Positions 1 through 8,336 of a stretch of 64,000 nt of DNA are shown piece by piece. Source of the stretch: Staphylococcus debuckii (GTDB taxonomy: Bacteria > Bacillota > Bacilli > Staphylococcales > Staphylococcaceae); contig NZ_CP033460.1 in NCBI RefSeq assembly GCF_003718735.1, forward strand, positions 1,736,001 to 1,800,000, given 5' to 3'. The notes beneath the pieces are model-generated. The model searched no databases. It saw only the letters and a list, made by a program, of their open reading frames with translations, and was not told the origin of the DNA. The position numbers were made by a program, and so were the translations under genes. Every line of letters begins with the position of its first letter. Position 1 is the first letter of the stretch.

Positions 1-116
1 GATTTACCTACATTAGAGCGGCCGCTTAATGCTACTTCTTCTAAACCCGTTTCAGGATATTGATCCGGCTTTACAGCACTAATCAATAATTCAATATTAT
101 TAGGATTTACTTCCAT
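1..116 (-). CDS. engB: Ribosome biogenesis GTP-binding protein EngB/YsxC, 5' part only
   Basis: The first 38 codons of a minus-strand gene that runs off the window. The visible protein starts [20 protein letters not shown] and reaches the G1 P-loop GRSNVGKS, the hallmark of the EngB/YsxC (TrmE-Era-like) GTPase family that assists assembly of the large ribosomal subunit in the cytoplasm. The ATG at 116-114 follows a purine-rich ribosome site (GAAAGAGGGAG). It lies downstream of clpX in the same direction, the clpX-ysxC order known from staphylococci, but a terminator separates them. The rest of the gene is not visible. Confidence 0.9.
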   Translation of the reverse strand, partial: MEVNPNNIELLISAVKPDQYPETGLEEVALSGRSNVGK

Positions 117-200
117 TTTCTCCCTCTTTCCTTTTAATAATTCTTATCTTAGTCGCGTTATATTATATCAGAATTTTACGAGGTTTTGATATTTTTTCTT

Positions 201-252
201 CAAACAAAAAAATACACCCCAAACTACTCGTGATTGAGTAATTCGGAGTGTA
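201..252 (-). terminator. Rho-independent terminator after clpX
   Basis: On the minus strand a roughly 17-bp imperfect hairpin (252 to 213, loop near 231) is followed by a T-run with one interruption (212 to 201). It sits just past the clpX stop codon, so engB probably needs its own promoter or read-through. Confidence 0.85.
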
Positions 253-267
253 GCATCAAATTATCAA

Positions 268-1530
268 TTAAGCTGATGTTTTTTCTAAATTAACTTCATT
301 ACCTTCAGCATCATATAAATCTGGATTAGATTCGTTATTAATTGTATTTTCAGTAATAACCACTTTCGCAACATCTTCTGTTGATGGGATATCATACATA
401 ATTTCGATTAACGATTCTTCAATAATTGAGCGTAAACCACGAGCACCAGTTTTACGTTCGATTGCTTTTTCAGCAATTGCAGTTAACGCTTCTTCTGTGA
501 ATTCTAATTCAACGTGATCTAACTCAAGCATTTTTTTGTATTGTTTAACTAAAGCATTCTTAGGCTGAGTTAAGATATTTTTTAATGCAGCGATATCTAA
601 AGTATCTAAGTTTGCAACGATTGGAATACGACCAATAAATTCTGGGATTAATCCGTATGATTGCAAATCTTCTGGACGAATGTGTTCAAGTAATGCACTT
701 TCGTCGTATTTAGCTGCTTCATTGCTTGCAAAGCCGATTACTTTTTCACCTAAACGGCGTTTGATAACTTCGTCGATACCATCAAAGGCACCACCTAAGA
801 TGAACAAGATATTAGTTGTATCGATTTGAATAAATTCTTGGTTTGGATGCTTACGACCACCTTGTGGCGGTACACTTGCAGTAGTACCTTCTAAAATTTT
901 AAGCAAGGCTTGTTGTACACCTTCACCAGATACATCACGTGTTATTGAAGTGTTTTCAGATTTACGTGCAATTTTATCGATTTCATCGACATAAATAATA
1001 CCTTTTTCTGCTTTATCAATATCAAAGTCAGCTGCTTGTATTAAGCGCAGTAAGATGTTTTCAACGTCTTCACCCACATAACCTGCTTCAGTTAAGCTTG
1101 TAGCGTCAGCAATTGCAAACGGTACGTCTAACGTTTTAGCTAGTGTTTGAGCTAATAATGTTTTACCACTACCTGTTGGACCGATTAAGGCAACATTACT
1201 TTTTTGCAATTCTACCTCATCATCTTTAGGTCCAAGTTGTTGGATACGTTTGTAGTGATTATAAACAGCAACAGACAATGATTTTTTCGCTTTATCTTGT
1301 CCTATAACATAGTTATTTAATTGATCCATAATTTCTTTAGGAGTCGGTAAATCTGTGAATTCTTCTGTGGCTGTTTGAGCAAGTTCTTCTTCTACTATTT
1401 CAGAGCATAACTCAATACACTCGTTACAAATGTAGACACCGCTCCCTGCAACAAGTTTTTTAACTTGGTCTTGGTCCTTACCACAGAATGAGCATTTTAA
1501 TTTTTCTTCATCTTCATTGAATTTGAACAT
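268..1530 (-). CDS. clpX: ATP-dependent Clp protease ATP-binding subunit ClpX
   Basis: AAA+ unfoldase that feeds substrates to the ClpP peptidase in the cytosol. The 420-residue length is normal. The N-terminal zinc-binding domain shows CSFCGK and CNEC (Cys near 14, 17, 36, 39); then Walker A GPTGSGKT (about 117-124), pore loop GYVGED, Walker B IIYVDEID, and the ClpP-docking loop VIGF near 268-271, so it should partner ClpP. The ATG is preceded by AGGGGTG. A sigma-A-type promoter lies 28 bases upstream and a terminator follows the stop, so it appears monocistronic. I saw no CtsR or CIRCE operator in its short leader. Confidence 0.97.
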   Translation of the reverse strand: MFKFNEDEEKLKCSFCGKDQDQVKKLVAGSGVYICNECIELCSEIVEEELAQTATEEFTDLPTPKEIMDQLNNYVIGQDKAKKSLSVAVYNHYKRIQQLGPKDDEVELQKSNVALIGPTGSGKTLLAQTLAKTLDVPFAIADATSLTEAGYVGEDVENILLRLIQAADFDIDKAEKGIIYVDEIDKIARKSENTSITRDVSGEGVQQALLKILEGTTASVPPQGGRKHPNQEFIQIDTTNILFILGGAFDGIDEVIKRRLGEKVIGFASNEAAKYDESALLEHIRPEDLQSYGLIPEFIGRIPIVANLDTLDIAALKNILTQPKNALVKQYKKMLELDHVELEFTEEALTAIAEKAIERKTGARGLRSIIEESLIEIMYDIPSTEDVAKVVITENTINNESNPDLYDAEGNEVNLEKTSA

Positions 1531-1557
1531 TATTTTTTACACCCCTATTCCATAAAG

Positions 1558-1586
1558 ACTATACTAAAACACTCTCAATGTTTCAA
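1558..1586 (-). promoter_or_regulatory. Putative sigma-A promoter of clpX
   Basis: Minus strand: -35 TTGAAA (1586-1581), 17-nt spacer, -10 TATAGT (1563-1558). The predicted start leaves only about a 20-nt leader before the clpX ATG, which still contains the AGGGGTG ribosome site. The rest of the gap between clpX and tig (about 1587-1820) shows only AT-rich sequence and a short dyad near 1678-1695; I see no gene there. Confidence 0.65.
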
Positions 1587-1820
1587 TTGATGTGTTTATA
1601 ACCTTTATATATATATTTCTATTTTGGGTATCCCTTTCTAATAAACTTTTGGGTAAATAAGCTTAAACAAGACACCACATCTCTTCGAAAAGATGGCTCG
1701 TATCGATAATATAATTTCATAATTTGAATATATCATTTACGCCAACTTATGCAACAAAATTGCTTACAAATACTATAACACAACTTAATCCAAATCAGAA
1801 TTATTCCGATTATAAATCAA

Positions 1821-1866
1821 GTGTAGAGGATGAGATAGTAAATAATACTTATCTCACCCTCTACAT
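1821..1866 (-). terminator. Inverted repeat, probable terminator of tig
   Basis: A strong dyad (GTAGAGGATGAGATA against TATCTCACCCTCTAC with one interruption) 30 bases beyond the tig stop. The downstream T-run on the minus strand is poor, so termination efficiency is uncertain. Confidence 0.55.
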
Positions 1867-1894
1867 GTCTAATTATAAATCTGATTCAATTTAA

Positions 1895-3217
1895 TTATTG
1901 ATCTTCTGATTTTTCTTCATCGTCTTTTGAAGGTTCAACTAATTTAGCTTCATCTAATAATAAGTCAATTACTTTTTTAACACGTACATCACCTTTAACG
2001 ATATCAGTGCTGCCTAAAGTTTTCTTAATATCTTCAACTGAAATATTGAATTGAGTACTCATTGCTTCTAATTCTTTATCAACATCTTCTTCAGTTGCTT
2101 CAACTTCTTCTGCTTCTGCAATTGCAGTTAAAGTTAAATTAGTTTTAACGCGTTCTTCTGCGTCGTCTTTCATTTGTTCTCTCAATTGAGACTCGTCTTG
2201 TCCAGAAATTTGGAAGTAAGTTTCAAGATCTAAACCAGATTGTTGGATGCGTTGTGCAAATTCTTGCATCATACGATCTAATTCATTGTTAATCATAGCT
2301 TCAGGAATGTCTACTGTAGCATTATTAACTGCTTTGTTGATAGCTTCTTCTTTTTCATCGTTTTCAGCTTTGACTTTCTTTTCTTCAGCTAAACGTTTGC
2401 GAAGATTTTCTTTATATTCTTCAACGTTATCAGCTTCAGAGTCTAATTCATTAGCGATTTCATCGTCTAATTCTGGAACATTTTTATATTTGATTTCATT
2501 AATTTTAACTTTGAATGTTGCTTCTTTACCTGCTAATTCTTCAGCATGGTATTCTTCTGGGAATGTAACTTTAACGTCTTTTTCTTCACCAGTTTTTAAG
2601 CCAACAAGTTGTTCTTCAAAGCCAGGAATGAACATGCCAGATCCGATTTCTAAATCGTAACCTTCTGCTTGGCCGCCTTCGAATTGTTCGCCGTCAACAT
2701 AACCATCGAAATCGATATTGACAGTGTCGCCTTCTTCAACTGCACCGTCTTCTTTAATTACCATTTCAGCTAAATGGCCTAAACTATGATCGATTGATTC
2801 TTGTAATTCTTCGTCAGTTAATTCAGCATTTTGTTTTTCAATTTCAAGGCCTTTATATTCACCAAGTTCAACTTCTGGTTGAACAGTTACAGTTGCATCG
2901 AATTTCAAATCTTTGCCTTTTTCGATTTGAGTCACGTCGATTTCTGGTTGATCAACAGGTTTGATACCTGTTTCTTCAATTGCTTCACCATAAGCTTCAG
3001 GAAGCAAAATATCTACTGCATCTTGGTATAAAGCTTCCACGCCAAAACGTTGTTCAAAAATTTGACGAGGTACTTTCCCTTTACGGAAACCAGGAATATT
3101 AACTTGTTTAACTACTTTCTTGAATGCTTGATCAATTGCTTGATCTACTTTTTCAGCTGGAACGGTAACTGATAAAACGCCTTGGTTACCTTCCTTTTTT
3201 TCCCATGTTGCTTTCAT
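1895..3217 (-). CDS. tig: Trigger factor, ribosome-associated chaperone and prolyl isomerase
   Basis: Binds the ribosome exit tunnel and folds nascent chains. With the ATG at 3217 the protein has 440 residues, close to the family norm. The N-terminal ribosome-binding domain contains the signature GFRKGKVPR (about residues 43-51), followed by an FKBP-type isomerase domain (about 150-250, with [20 protein letters not shown]) and a long acidic helical C-terminal arm ending in a DE-rich tail. The open frame extends 33 codons further upstream, but only the 3217 ATG has a good ribosome site (GGAGG, 9 nt away), begins with the conserved [11 protein letters not shown], and lies downstream of the promoter. 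Confidence 0.96.
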   Translation of the reverse strand: MKATWEKKEGNQGVLSVTVPAEKVDQAIDQAFKKVVKQVNIPGFRKGKVPRQIFEQRFGVEALYQDAVDILLPEAYGEAIEETGIKPVDQPEIDVTQIEKGKDLKFDATVTVQPEVELGEYKGLEIEKQNAELTDEELQESIDHSLGHLAEMVIKEDGAVEEGDTVNIDFDGYVDGEQFEGGQAEGYDLEIGSGMFIPGFEEQLVGLKTGEEKDVKVTFPEEYHAEELAGKEATFKVKINEIKYKNVPELDDEIANELDSEADNVEEYKENLRKRLAEEKKVKAENDEKEEAINKAVNNATVDIPEAMINNELDRMMQEFAQRIQQSGLDLETYFQISGQDESQLREQMKDDAEERVKTNLTLTAIAEAEEVEATEEDVDKELEAMSTQFNISVEDIKKTLGSTDIVKGDVRVKKVIDLLLDEAKLVEPSKDDEEKSEDQ

Positions 3218-3265
3218 GTCCAAAAACCTCCATGATCTTCCTATTATAATTTTTTCAACTTCATC

Positions 3266-3294
3266 ATTATAGCATACGTATAATGTGGTTACAA
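3266..3294 (-). promoter_or_regulatory. Putative sigma-A promoter of tig
   Basis: Minus strand -35 TTGTAA (3294-3289), 17-nt spacer, perfect -10 TATAAT (3271-3266). It lies inside the upstream extension of the tig open frame, which supports the start at 3217. Confidence 0.7.
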
Positions 3295-3358
3295 ACGTTG
3301 TGTTTAAGGTGTTCAAGCACGATTAAACTTACCATACAATATTAATTTAGTACCCTAT

Positions 3359-4300
3359 TTATTGCTTAATATTCTTTTCAACTTTTGAAATCCATGCATA
3401 GACTTCTTGGTTTAAATTATCAACAGATGCAAAGGATAAATTCAGCATTTGCTCAATATAATGATAAAATGTGTTCACCCATACGTTTACAGATGCTACT
3501 TCTTCTATCTCTAATGGATATAATGCAATTGCAAAACTTTGAAGCATTTGAGAAATTTCACTTCTTAATTGGTCACCATAGTTATCTTCGAATCTTTCTA
3601 ACACTTTAGGTATCACGTGCTGTGTGAAAGAAGCGTACTCAAGTCCTGGCAATTGAGCCGGATAAACACTAAAATCGGTCTCATATTTGCTAAAGTCAAC
3701 TTCTTTCTCGTATTGTCCTTTTTTGAGATACTCTAATATAATGGTTTGTACATTAGAATGAAAGTTGTGGCTGGATAGTAATTCTGCAAATGTATCTGTA
3801 AAGCCATATTGACCTTCATGCATTAAATCGAAAATTAAATATAATTGTTGATTCACATTTAATTCGGTAAATTGCTGTATTCTAGCAATATAATGTTTCT
3901 TGTTTTCATTTAACTGCATTTGTGCATCTTCTTTAATCGGATACAATTGCATCCGAATATTATGATCTTCAACTTGCTCAATAATTTGATTAAATACTTC
4001 TATACATTCATAGTACTGTCCTAATCCATGTAAACTTGTTATATAATAAATCATCAACTGATTGTATGCGTCGAAGCCTTGTTTTAATAGCACAATTGCT
4101 TCTTCTCTCAGCTCCAAATATTGTTCCATTCGCAACAGCATTTCACATTTTAATAATGCAAGTTCAGTTGTTAATTCAAATTCCTTTTCATATTTCATGA
4201 AAGTATCATACATTGGTTCATATTTTTCTTGTTCAAAATGTGTTTTAATATCTTTTATTAATTTTTCTTTGTTTTGCGGAAACGGAATGATATCTGACAT
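3359..4300 (-). CDS. TPR-like helical repeat protein of unknown function
   Basis: A 313-residue acidic cytoplasmic protein with no signal peptide or membrane segment. The sequence is almost all helix with spaced aromatic and leucine residues (for example EKYEPMYDTFMKYEKEFELT and FDAYNQLMIYYITSLHGLGQ), the look of degenerate tetratricopeptide repeats. I recall a conserved hypothetical TPR protein next to tig in staphylococci but no proven function. Start ATG follows AGGTG. It begins 15 bases after the NUDIX gene stop, so the two are probably co-transcribed; no terminator separates it from tig, which however has its own promoter. Confidence 0.8.
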   Translation of the reverse strand: MSDIIPFPQNKEKLIKDIKTHFEQEKYEPMYDTFMKYEKEFELTTELALLKCEMLLRMEQYLELREEAIVLLKQGFDAYNQLMIYYITSLHGLGQYYECIEVFNQIIEQVEDHNIRMQLYPIKEDAQMQLNENKKHYIARIQQFTELNVNQQLYLIFDLMHEGQYGFTDTFAELLSSHNFHSNVQTIILEYLKKGQYEKEVDFSKYETDFSVYPAQLPGLEYASFTQHVIPKVLERFEDNYGDQLRSEISQMLQSFAIALYPLEIEEVASVNVWVNTFYHYIEQMLNLSFASVDNLNQEVYAWISKVEKNIKQ

Positions 4301-4315
4301 TTATTACACCTACTT

Positions 4316-4927
4316 TTAATTAAAAGCTTTCAGTATTAAAGCACTCCACGTTTCAAAGTCATCGTAATTTTCAATACGTCCTTGGTGCATCCAGTTAATT
4401 TTAAGTGTATCTGTCTCTTTTACTTCTACATTTTGAGTATCCACTCTTATTTTGAACACAATACCTAAATGTACTTCTCCTACTTCGTTGGTATCATCGT
4501 TAATAAATCCAAGGTATTCCATGTTTTGAGTTTTGCTCGGACTTAACCCGATTTCTTCTTCTAATTCTCTTTGAGCATTGACGCGCAATACTTCATTAAC
4601 ATTTTGAGCATCCATGACATCATTCATATGTCCGCCGACGCCAATTGATGATTGACCATGCAAACGTTCTTCGCCGCCACCTGAAAGTCGTTCATATACT
4701 AAAGTTTCACCTTTTTCATTTTCTAACAGACAGTACGAAATCAATTGTTTATAATTCGGATCTTCTTCCATATCTCCACGTCGTTTAACTTCATATTGAT
4801 CTAATGTATCAAAGATTTTTTCACCCATCGGATCATTTTTAGGTAAAAACCCATTAAAAGCGTTCTTTTCATGATTAAAAACAACTTCTCTAGGTACTAC
4901 TATAATTTTTTCATCGAATTTAGACAT
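4316..4927 (-). CDS. NUDIX hydrolase
   Basis: Family enzymes cleave nucleoside diphosphates linked to another moiety. The NUDIX box is present as G(5x)E...RELEEEIGL around residues 115-145, after the GGHMND segment. The start chosen is the ATG at 4927 (203 residues, beginning MSKFDEKIIVV) because AAAGGAG lies 7 nt upstream; the open frame extends 35 codons further but that part is AT-rich and overlaps the rplT terminator region. The substrate cannot be told from sequence. It probably forms an operon with the TPR gene 15 bases downstream. Confidence 0.85.
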   Translation of the reverse strand: MSKFDEKIIVVPREVVFNHEKNAFNGFLPKNDPMGEKIFDTLDQYEVKRRGDMEEDPNYKQLISYCLLENEKGETLVYERLSGGGEERLHGQSSIGVGGHMNDVMDAQNVNEVLRVNAQRELEEEIGLSPSKTQNMEYLGFINDDTNEVGEVHLGIVFKIRVDTQNVEVKETDTLKINWMHQGRIENYDDFETWSALILKAFN

Positions 4928-5011
4928 CTTAATCTCCTTTAAGTTTTTGTTATGTACTTGCTTGTATTTTATCAAAAATTTCAAAAACCCGTAAAGTTGA
5001 ACTCTATTATC

Positions 5012-5060
5012 ATATAAAAAATACTCAATCATCGAATTTCTATCAATGATTGAGTATTTT
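5012..5060 (-). terminator. Terminator of the infC-rpmI-rplT operon
   Basis: Perfect 14-bp stem (5018-5031 with 5047-5060) followed on the minus strand by a T-run, 10 bases beyond the rplT stop. Confidence 0.92.
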
Positions 5061-5069
5061 AAAATAAGC

Positions 5070-5426
5070 TTATTTTAAAGCAGCTTTTGCTTTTTCTACT
5101 AATTCACCGAAAGCTTTGTCATCTGAAATAGCGATTTCAGAAAGCATTTTACGGTTGATATCGATGTCAGCTTGTTTCAAGCCGTTCATCAATTTAGAGT
5201 AGCTCATACCATGGTTACGAGCAGCCGCATTGATACGAGTGATCCATAATTTACGGAAATCACGTTTTCTTTGACGGCGGTCACGGAATGCGTATTGACC
5301 TGATTTCATTACTTGTTGTTTTGCTGTTTTATATAAAGTACGTTTAGCGCCGAAGTAACCTTTTGCTAATTTGATTACTTTTTTACGACGTGCTCTTGTT
5401 ACTGTTCCACCTTTAACACGTGGCAT
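5070..5426 (-). CDS. rplT: 50S ribosomal protein L20
   Basis: 118 residues, the family length, very basic N-terminus ([20 protein letters not shown]) and the conserved region [20 protein letters not shown]. It binds 23S rRNA early in 50S assembly and, in Firmicutes, represses its own operon by binding the infC leader. Last gene of infC-rpmI-rplT; a good AAGGAGG lies before the ATG and a strong terminator follows. Confidence 0.98.
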   Translation of the reverse strand: MPRVKGGTVTRARRKKVIKLAKGYFGAKRTLYKTAKQQVMKSGQYAFRDRRQRKRDFRKLWITRINAAARNHGMSYSKLMNGLKQADIDINRKMLSEIAISDDKAFGELVEKAKAALK

Positions 5427-5537
5427 ATTAAATTCCTCCTTGGTTATGTTTATAACACTTATATTTTAGTTGTTTTAAGTGATGGCAACCTTTGTTTTAA
5501 AGCTGTTGCTCACTGATTTTGTCATCTATACGATCAA

Positions 5538-5738
5538 TTATTTTTTGTAAGCTAATAATTGTTTTACGCGTTTCATATCACTTTTAGATACTAAGCTAGC
5601 TTTACGTAATTTACGTTTTTGTTTAGTGCTTTTGTTAGCGAATAAGTGAGATGTGAAAGCTCTTGAACGTTTTAATTTACCTGAAGCAGTTCTTTTAACA
5701 CGTTTAGCTGCTCCGCGGTGTGTTTTCATTTTAGGCAT
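5538..5738 (-). CDS. rpmI: 50S ribosomal protein L35
   Basis: 66 residues, typical L35 length, with the conserved start [20 protein letters not shown] and basic composition throughout. Middle gene of the infC-rpmI-rplT operon, 30 bases after infC and 111 bases before rplT. AGGAGG precedes the ATG. Confidence 0.98.
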   Translation of the reverse strand: MPKMKTHRGAAKRVKRTASGKLKRSRAFTSHLFANKSTKQKRKLRKASLVSKSDMKRVKQLLAYKK

Positions 5739-5768
5739 AATGAAATTCCTCCTATAAATTTTAAAAAG

Positions 5769-6287
5769 TTATTTTTCTGCTGTTGGTGCAAGCATGATAA
5801 ACATTTGACGGCCTTCCATTTTAGGTCGTTGTTCAACTGTAGCGATATCTTTGCATTCGTCTGCAAATTTTTCTAATACACGTTGACCAATTTCCTTATG
5901 CGTAATGGCACGTCCACGGAAACGAATTGAAACTTTACATTTATCACCTTTGTTCAAGAATTTACGTCCGTTTTTCAACTTAGTTTGGAAATCATGTTCC
6001 TCAATTGTTGGGCTTAAACGAATTTCTTTAACATTGATAACTTTTTGTTTCTTCTTCATTTCTTTTTCTTTTTTCTGTTGCTCGAATTTGTATTTGCCGT
6101 AATCCATGATACGAGCAACAGGAGGTTTAGCATTTGGTGCGACAACTACTAAATCTAAACCTACACGTTCAGCCATTTCTAATGCTTCACGTTTTTGTTT
6201 TACACCGATTTGTTCACCGTCTTGACCAATGACACGAATTTCTCTTGCGCGAATTCTTTCGTTAACTTGCGTTTGATCCTTTGCTAT
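5769..6287 (-). CDS. infC: Translation initiation factor IF-3, likely AUA start
   Basis: IF-3 binds the 30S subunit and rejects non-AUG start codons. The conserved core is clear ([19 protein letters not shown], then [19 protein letters not shown]). The open frame reaches an ATG at 6323, but that codon has no ribosome site and lies inside the upstream attenuator region. The sequence GGAGGTG (6300-6294) sits 8 nt before an ATA codon at 6287-6285, after which the protein reads [15 protein letters not shown], the expected IF-3 N-terminus. I therefore take ATA as the start, giving 172 residues. Non-AUG starts that allow IF-3 autoregulation are established for infC in other bacteria (AUU in E. coli). 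First gene of the infC-rpmI-rplT operon. Confidence 0.93.
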   Translation of the reverse strand: MAKDQTQVNERIRAREIRVIGQDGEQIGVKQKREALEMAERVGLDLVVVAPNAKPPVARIMDYGKYKFEQQKKEKEMKKKQKVINVKEIRLSPTIEEHDFQTKLKNGRKFLNKGDKCKVSIRFRGRAITHKEIGQRVLEKFADECKDIATVEQRPKMEGRQMFIMLAPTAEK

Positions 6288-6472
6288 GGTTAACACCTCC
6301 GTTATATTTACGAAATATCCCAAGTAAAAAGAGCGGACACAGAAGTGCCCGCTCTTTTTCCATTACTCAACATGATAAGATTATCACGTTGTATTGGACC
6401 TGCCAACAGCTTTTATGCGTCGCTACAGGTGAGAAGCGGGAAGCTTCTACTTGGTTCGTTTCGTATTCAACG
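6288..6472 (-). promoter_or_regulatory. L20-type autoregulatory leader of the infC operon
   Basis: The roughly 185-nt leader between the infC promoter and the ribosome site holds a hairpin (about 6370-6393, CAACGTGAT with ATCATGTTG) and then a strong attenuator (6326-6359, 11 + 3 bp stem with a GU on the minus strand, T-run just after). This layout matches the L20 leader of Firmicutes, in which L20 promotes termination before infC. The assignment rests on position and structure; a covariance-model match would decide it. Confidence 0.75.
6321..6359 (-). terminator. Attenuator hairpin in the infC leader
   Basis: Minus-strand stem AAAAAGAGCGG against CCGCTCTTTTT plus GTG/CAC, loop of 4, followed by CTTTTTACTT. 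It ends about 34 bases before the infC start codon, so it must be read through for infC expression. Confidence 0.9.
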
Positions 6473-6478
6473 TATATA

Positions 6479-6507
6479 ATCATATCAACTCTATTACACA
6501 AAGTCAA
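6479..6507 (-). promoter_or_regulatory. Sigma-A promoter of infC-rpmI-rplT
   Basis: Minus strand -35 TTGACT (6507-6502), exactly 17 nt, -10 TATGAT (6484-6479). It begins only 16 bases after the lysP stop codon; no lysP terminator lies between, so lysP read-through would also enter the infC leader. Confidence 0.85.
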
Positions 6508-6522
6508 TCATTATTTTATTTT

Positions 6523-8010
6523 TTATTTGAATTGGTTCATATCCACGTCTTGACGTAAGTCTACATCTTTTAATGGAATTTTTTTAGTTTTGTATCTTAG
6601 TTTATGATAAATGAAGAATGCTAAGAAAACTGGAATTCCCATATAAGTGATGATAAATCTATTCGGATCAAAATGACCTGTTTTAATGAAATCAACATCT
6701 TGTCCAATGATTACAATGACACATAATATACCTGCAAAAATCGGACCAAACGGGAACCATTTAGCTTTGTATTTCAATTCATATTTACTGTGCTGCTGTA
6801 CATTAAATGCACGGCGGAAACGATAATGGCTGACTGCAATTCCGACCCAAGCGATAAAGCCTGTCATACCACTTGCTGCTACAATATACTCATAAGCATC
6901 TCCACTTAATTTTTGTACTAGGAAAATAATTACTACTACAAGTCCTGTAGCGAATAGTGAGATATAAGGCACCCCGCTATTGGATGTTTTTCCAAAGGCT
7001 TTCGATGCCAGTTTATCTTTACTCATTGAGTATAGCATTCTTGTAGAAGCGTACATTCCTGAGTTACCAGCCGATAATACTGATGTTAAGATAACAGCAT
7101 TCATAAATGATGCTGCAAATGCTAATCCTGCATTTTTGAAAACTAATGTAAACGGTGAAGTAGCAATGCTATCTCCGCCGCCCATAAGTGCTGAGCTAGA
7201 ATATGGAATTAACATACCAATAATGAAAATAGCTAAGATATAGAATAACAAAATTCTCCAGAATACTTGTTTAATCGCTTTCGGCACAGCTCTTTCAGGG
7301 TTCTCAGATTCTCCTGCAGTAATACCAATTAATTCAGTACCTTGGAATGAGAATCCAGCAATTAAGAACACACCTAAGATAGATAATAAACTGCCTCCTA
7401 AGCTGCCTCCGAGAATTGGACCGTCTCCGGATGTAAAGACTTCAAATCCGATAAATTTACCGCCCATAATACCGAAAATAGTTAATAAGCCGATAATGAT
7501 AAAGATAACAACAGTTACCACTTTAATGAGCGCAAACCAATATTCACTTTCACCATAAACTCTTACTGATAATGAGTTCAAAGCAAAAATAATGATAATA
7601 AACAGAACGCTCCAGCCCCAAGCTGGCATTATTTTCATCGGTTCCCAATATTGAATCACTTGTGCTGCAATTGTCACGTCAGCCGCTACTGTAATCACCC
7701 AGTTAAACCAGTAGTTCCATCCTAGTGCAAATCCAAGTGATGGATCGACAAAGCGTGTCGCATAAGTACTGAACGAACCTGAAACTGGTAAATAAGTGGC
7801 CATTTCTCCAAGTGATGTCATTAAGAAGAATACCATGATGCCTATAATTGAATATGCAAGTAAAGCCCCTAACGGCCCTGCATCATGAATTGCACCGCCA
7901 GATGTCATAAATAAACCTGTTCCAATACATCCGCCGATTGCAATCATAGAAATATGGCGATCTTTCAGGCCTCTTTGTATGCCTGCATCTTGACTAGTTT
8001 TATTTTCCAT
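6523..8010 (-). CDS. lysP: Lysine-specific amino acid permease (APC superfamily)
   Basis: A 495-residue membrane protein with about 12 hydrophobic helices. The AAT-family signature near the N-terminus reads DRHISMIAIGGCIGTGLF, followed by SGGAIHDAGPLGALLAYSII; the later SFQGTELIGITAGESENPE motif is typical of LysP-like amino acid/proton symporters in the cytoplasmic membrane. The lysine riboswitch directly upstream fixes the substrate as lysine with good confidence. The ATG at 8010 (MENKTSQDAG) is chosen because AAAGGAAA precedes it; the 26 upstream codons in frame are riboswitch terminator sequence. Confidence 0.93.
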   Translation of the reverse strand: MENKTSQDAGIQRGLKDRHISMIAIGGCIGTGLFMTSGGAIHDAGPLGALLAYSIIGIMVFFLMTSLGEMATYLPVSGSFSTYATRFVDPSLGFALGWNYWFNWVITVAADVTIAAQVIQYWEPMKIMPAWGWSVLFIIIIFALNSLSVRVYGESEYWFALIKVVTVVIFIIIGLLTIFGIMGGKFIGFEVFTSGDGPILGGSLGGSLLSILGVFLIAGFSFQGTELIGITAGESENPERAVPKAIKQVFWRILLFYILAIFIIGMLIPYSSSALMGGGDSIATSPFTLVFKNAGLAFAASFMNAVILTSVLSAGNSGMYASTRMLYSMSKDKLASKAFGKTSNSGVPYISLFATGLVVVIIFLVQKLSGDAYEYIVAASGMTGFIAWVGIAVSHYRFRRAFNVQQHSKYELKYKAKWFPFGPIFAGILCVIVIIGQDVDFIKTGHFDPNRFIITYMGIPVFLAFFIYHKLRYKTKKIPLKDVDLRQDVDMNQFK

Positions 8011-8044
8011 AAACGTTTCCTTTCCTAGGATTAGAGGCTTGCAA

Positions 8045-8272
8045 ATAAAATAAAAAACAATGGTTGCAAATCCAAGATATGCAACCATTGTTCGACTTTA
8101 TAAATATACGGTAGCACATCACATTTTGTGACAGTCCAGCTTCTATTCGAAAACTGTCCCAATATACAATAGTTATGGTTATTATATATTTCGGCATCTT
8201 TGCCTTTAACTCATTCAACCTACGCTCCACACAGCTTCTGATAAGTTACTCATCAAAGATGCAACCTCTAAC
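8045..8272 (-). promoter_or_regulatory. Lysine riboswitch (L box) with terminator, controlling lysP
   Basis: On the minus strand the aptamer (about 8272-8110) shows the conserved pieces in order: AGAGGTTGCA, AGTAAC...CAGAAGC, AAAGGCAAAGATGCCGAA, TTGGGACAG, GGACTGTCAC, and closing GTGATGTGCTACC. It is followed by a perfect 13-bp terminator stem (8092-8080 with 8068-8056) and a T-rich tail. Lysine binding is known to favour the terminator in this class, so lysP should be off when lysine is plentiful. Confidence 0.93.
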
Positions 8273-8303
8273 ACTTTTTTTAATATTTATTCAACTACAT
8301 TGT

Positions 8304-8332
8304 AATATACCTTAATACCTCAGTTATTTCAA
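8304..8332 (-). promoter_or_regulatory. Putative sigma-A promoter of lysP
   Basis: Minus strand -35 TTGAAA (8332-8327), 17-nt spacer, -10 TATATT (8309-8304). The -35 starts five bases after the thrS stop codon. I see no separate thrS terminator, so the riboswitch terminator may also stop thrS read-through. Confidence 0.7.
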
Positions 8333-8336
8333 GGTC

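Noticed and set aside
1895..3316. Longer trigger factor starting at 3316
   Set aside because: The first 33 codons cover the promoter and have no ribosome site; the ATG at 3217 has GGAGG and the conserved N-terminus.
8000..8230. 76-codon minus-strand frame upstream of lysP
   Set aside because: It lies entirely in the lysine riboswitch aptamer and terminator.
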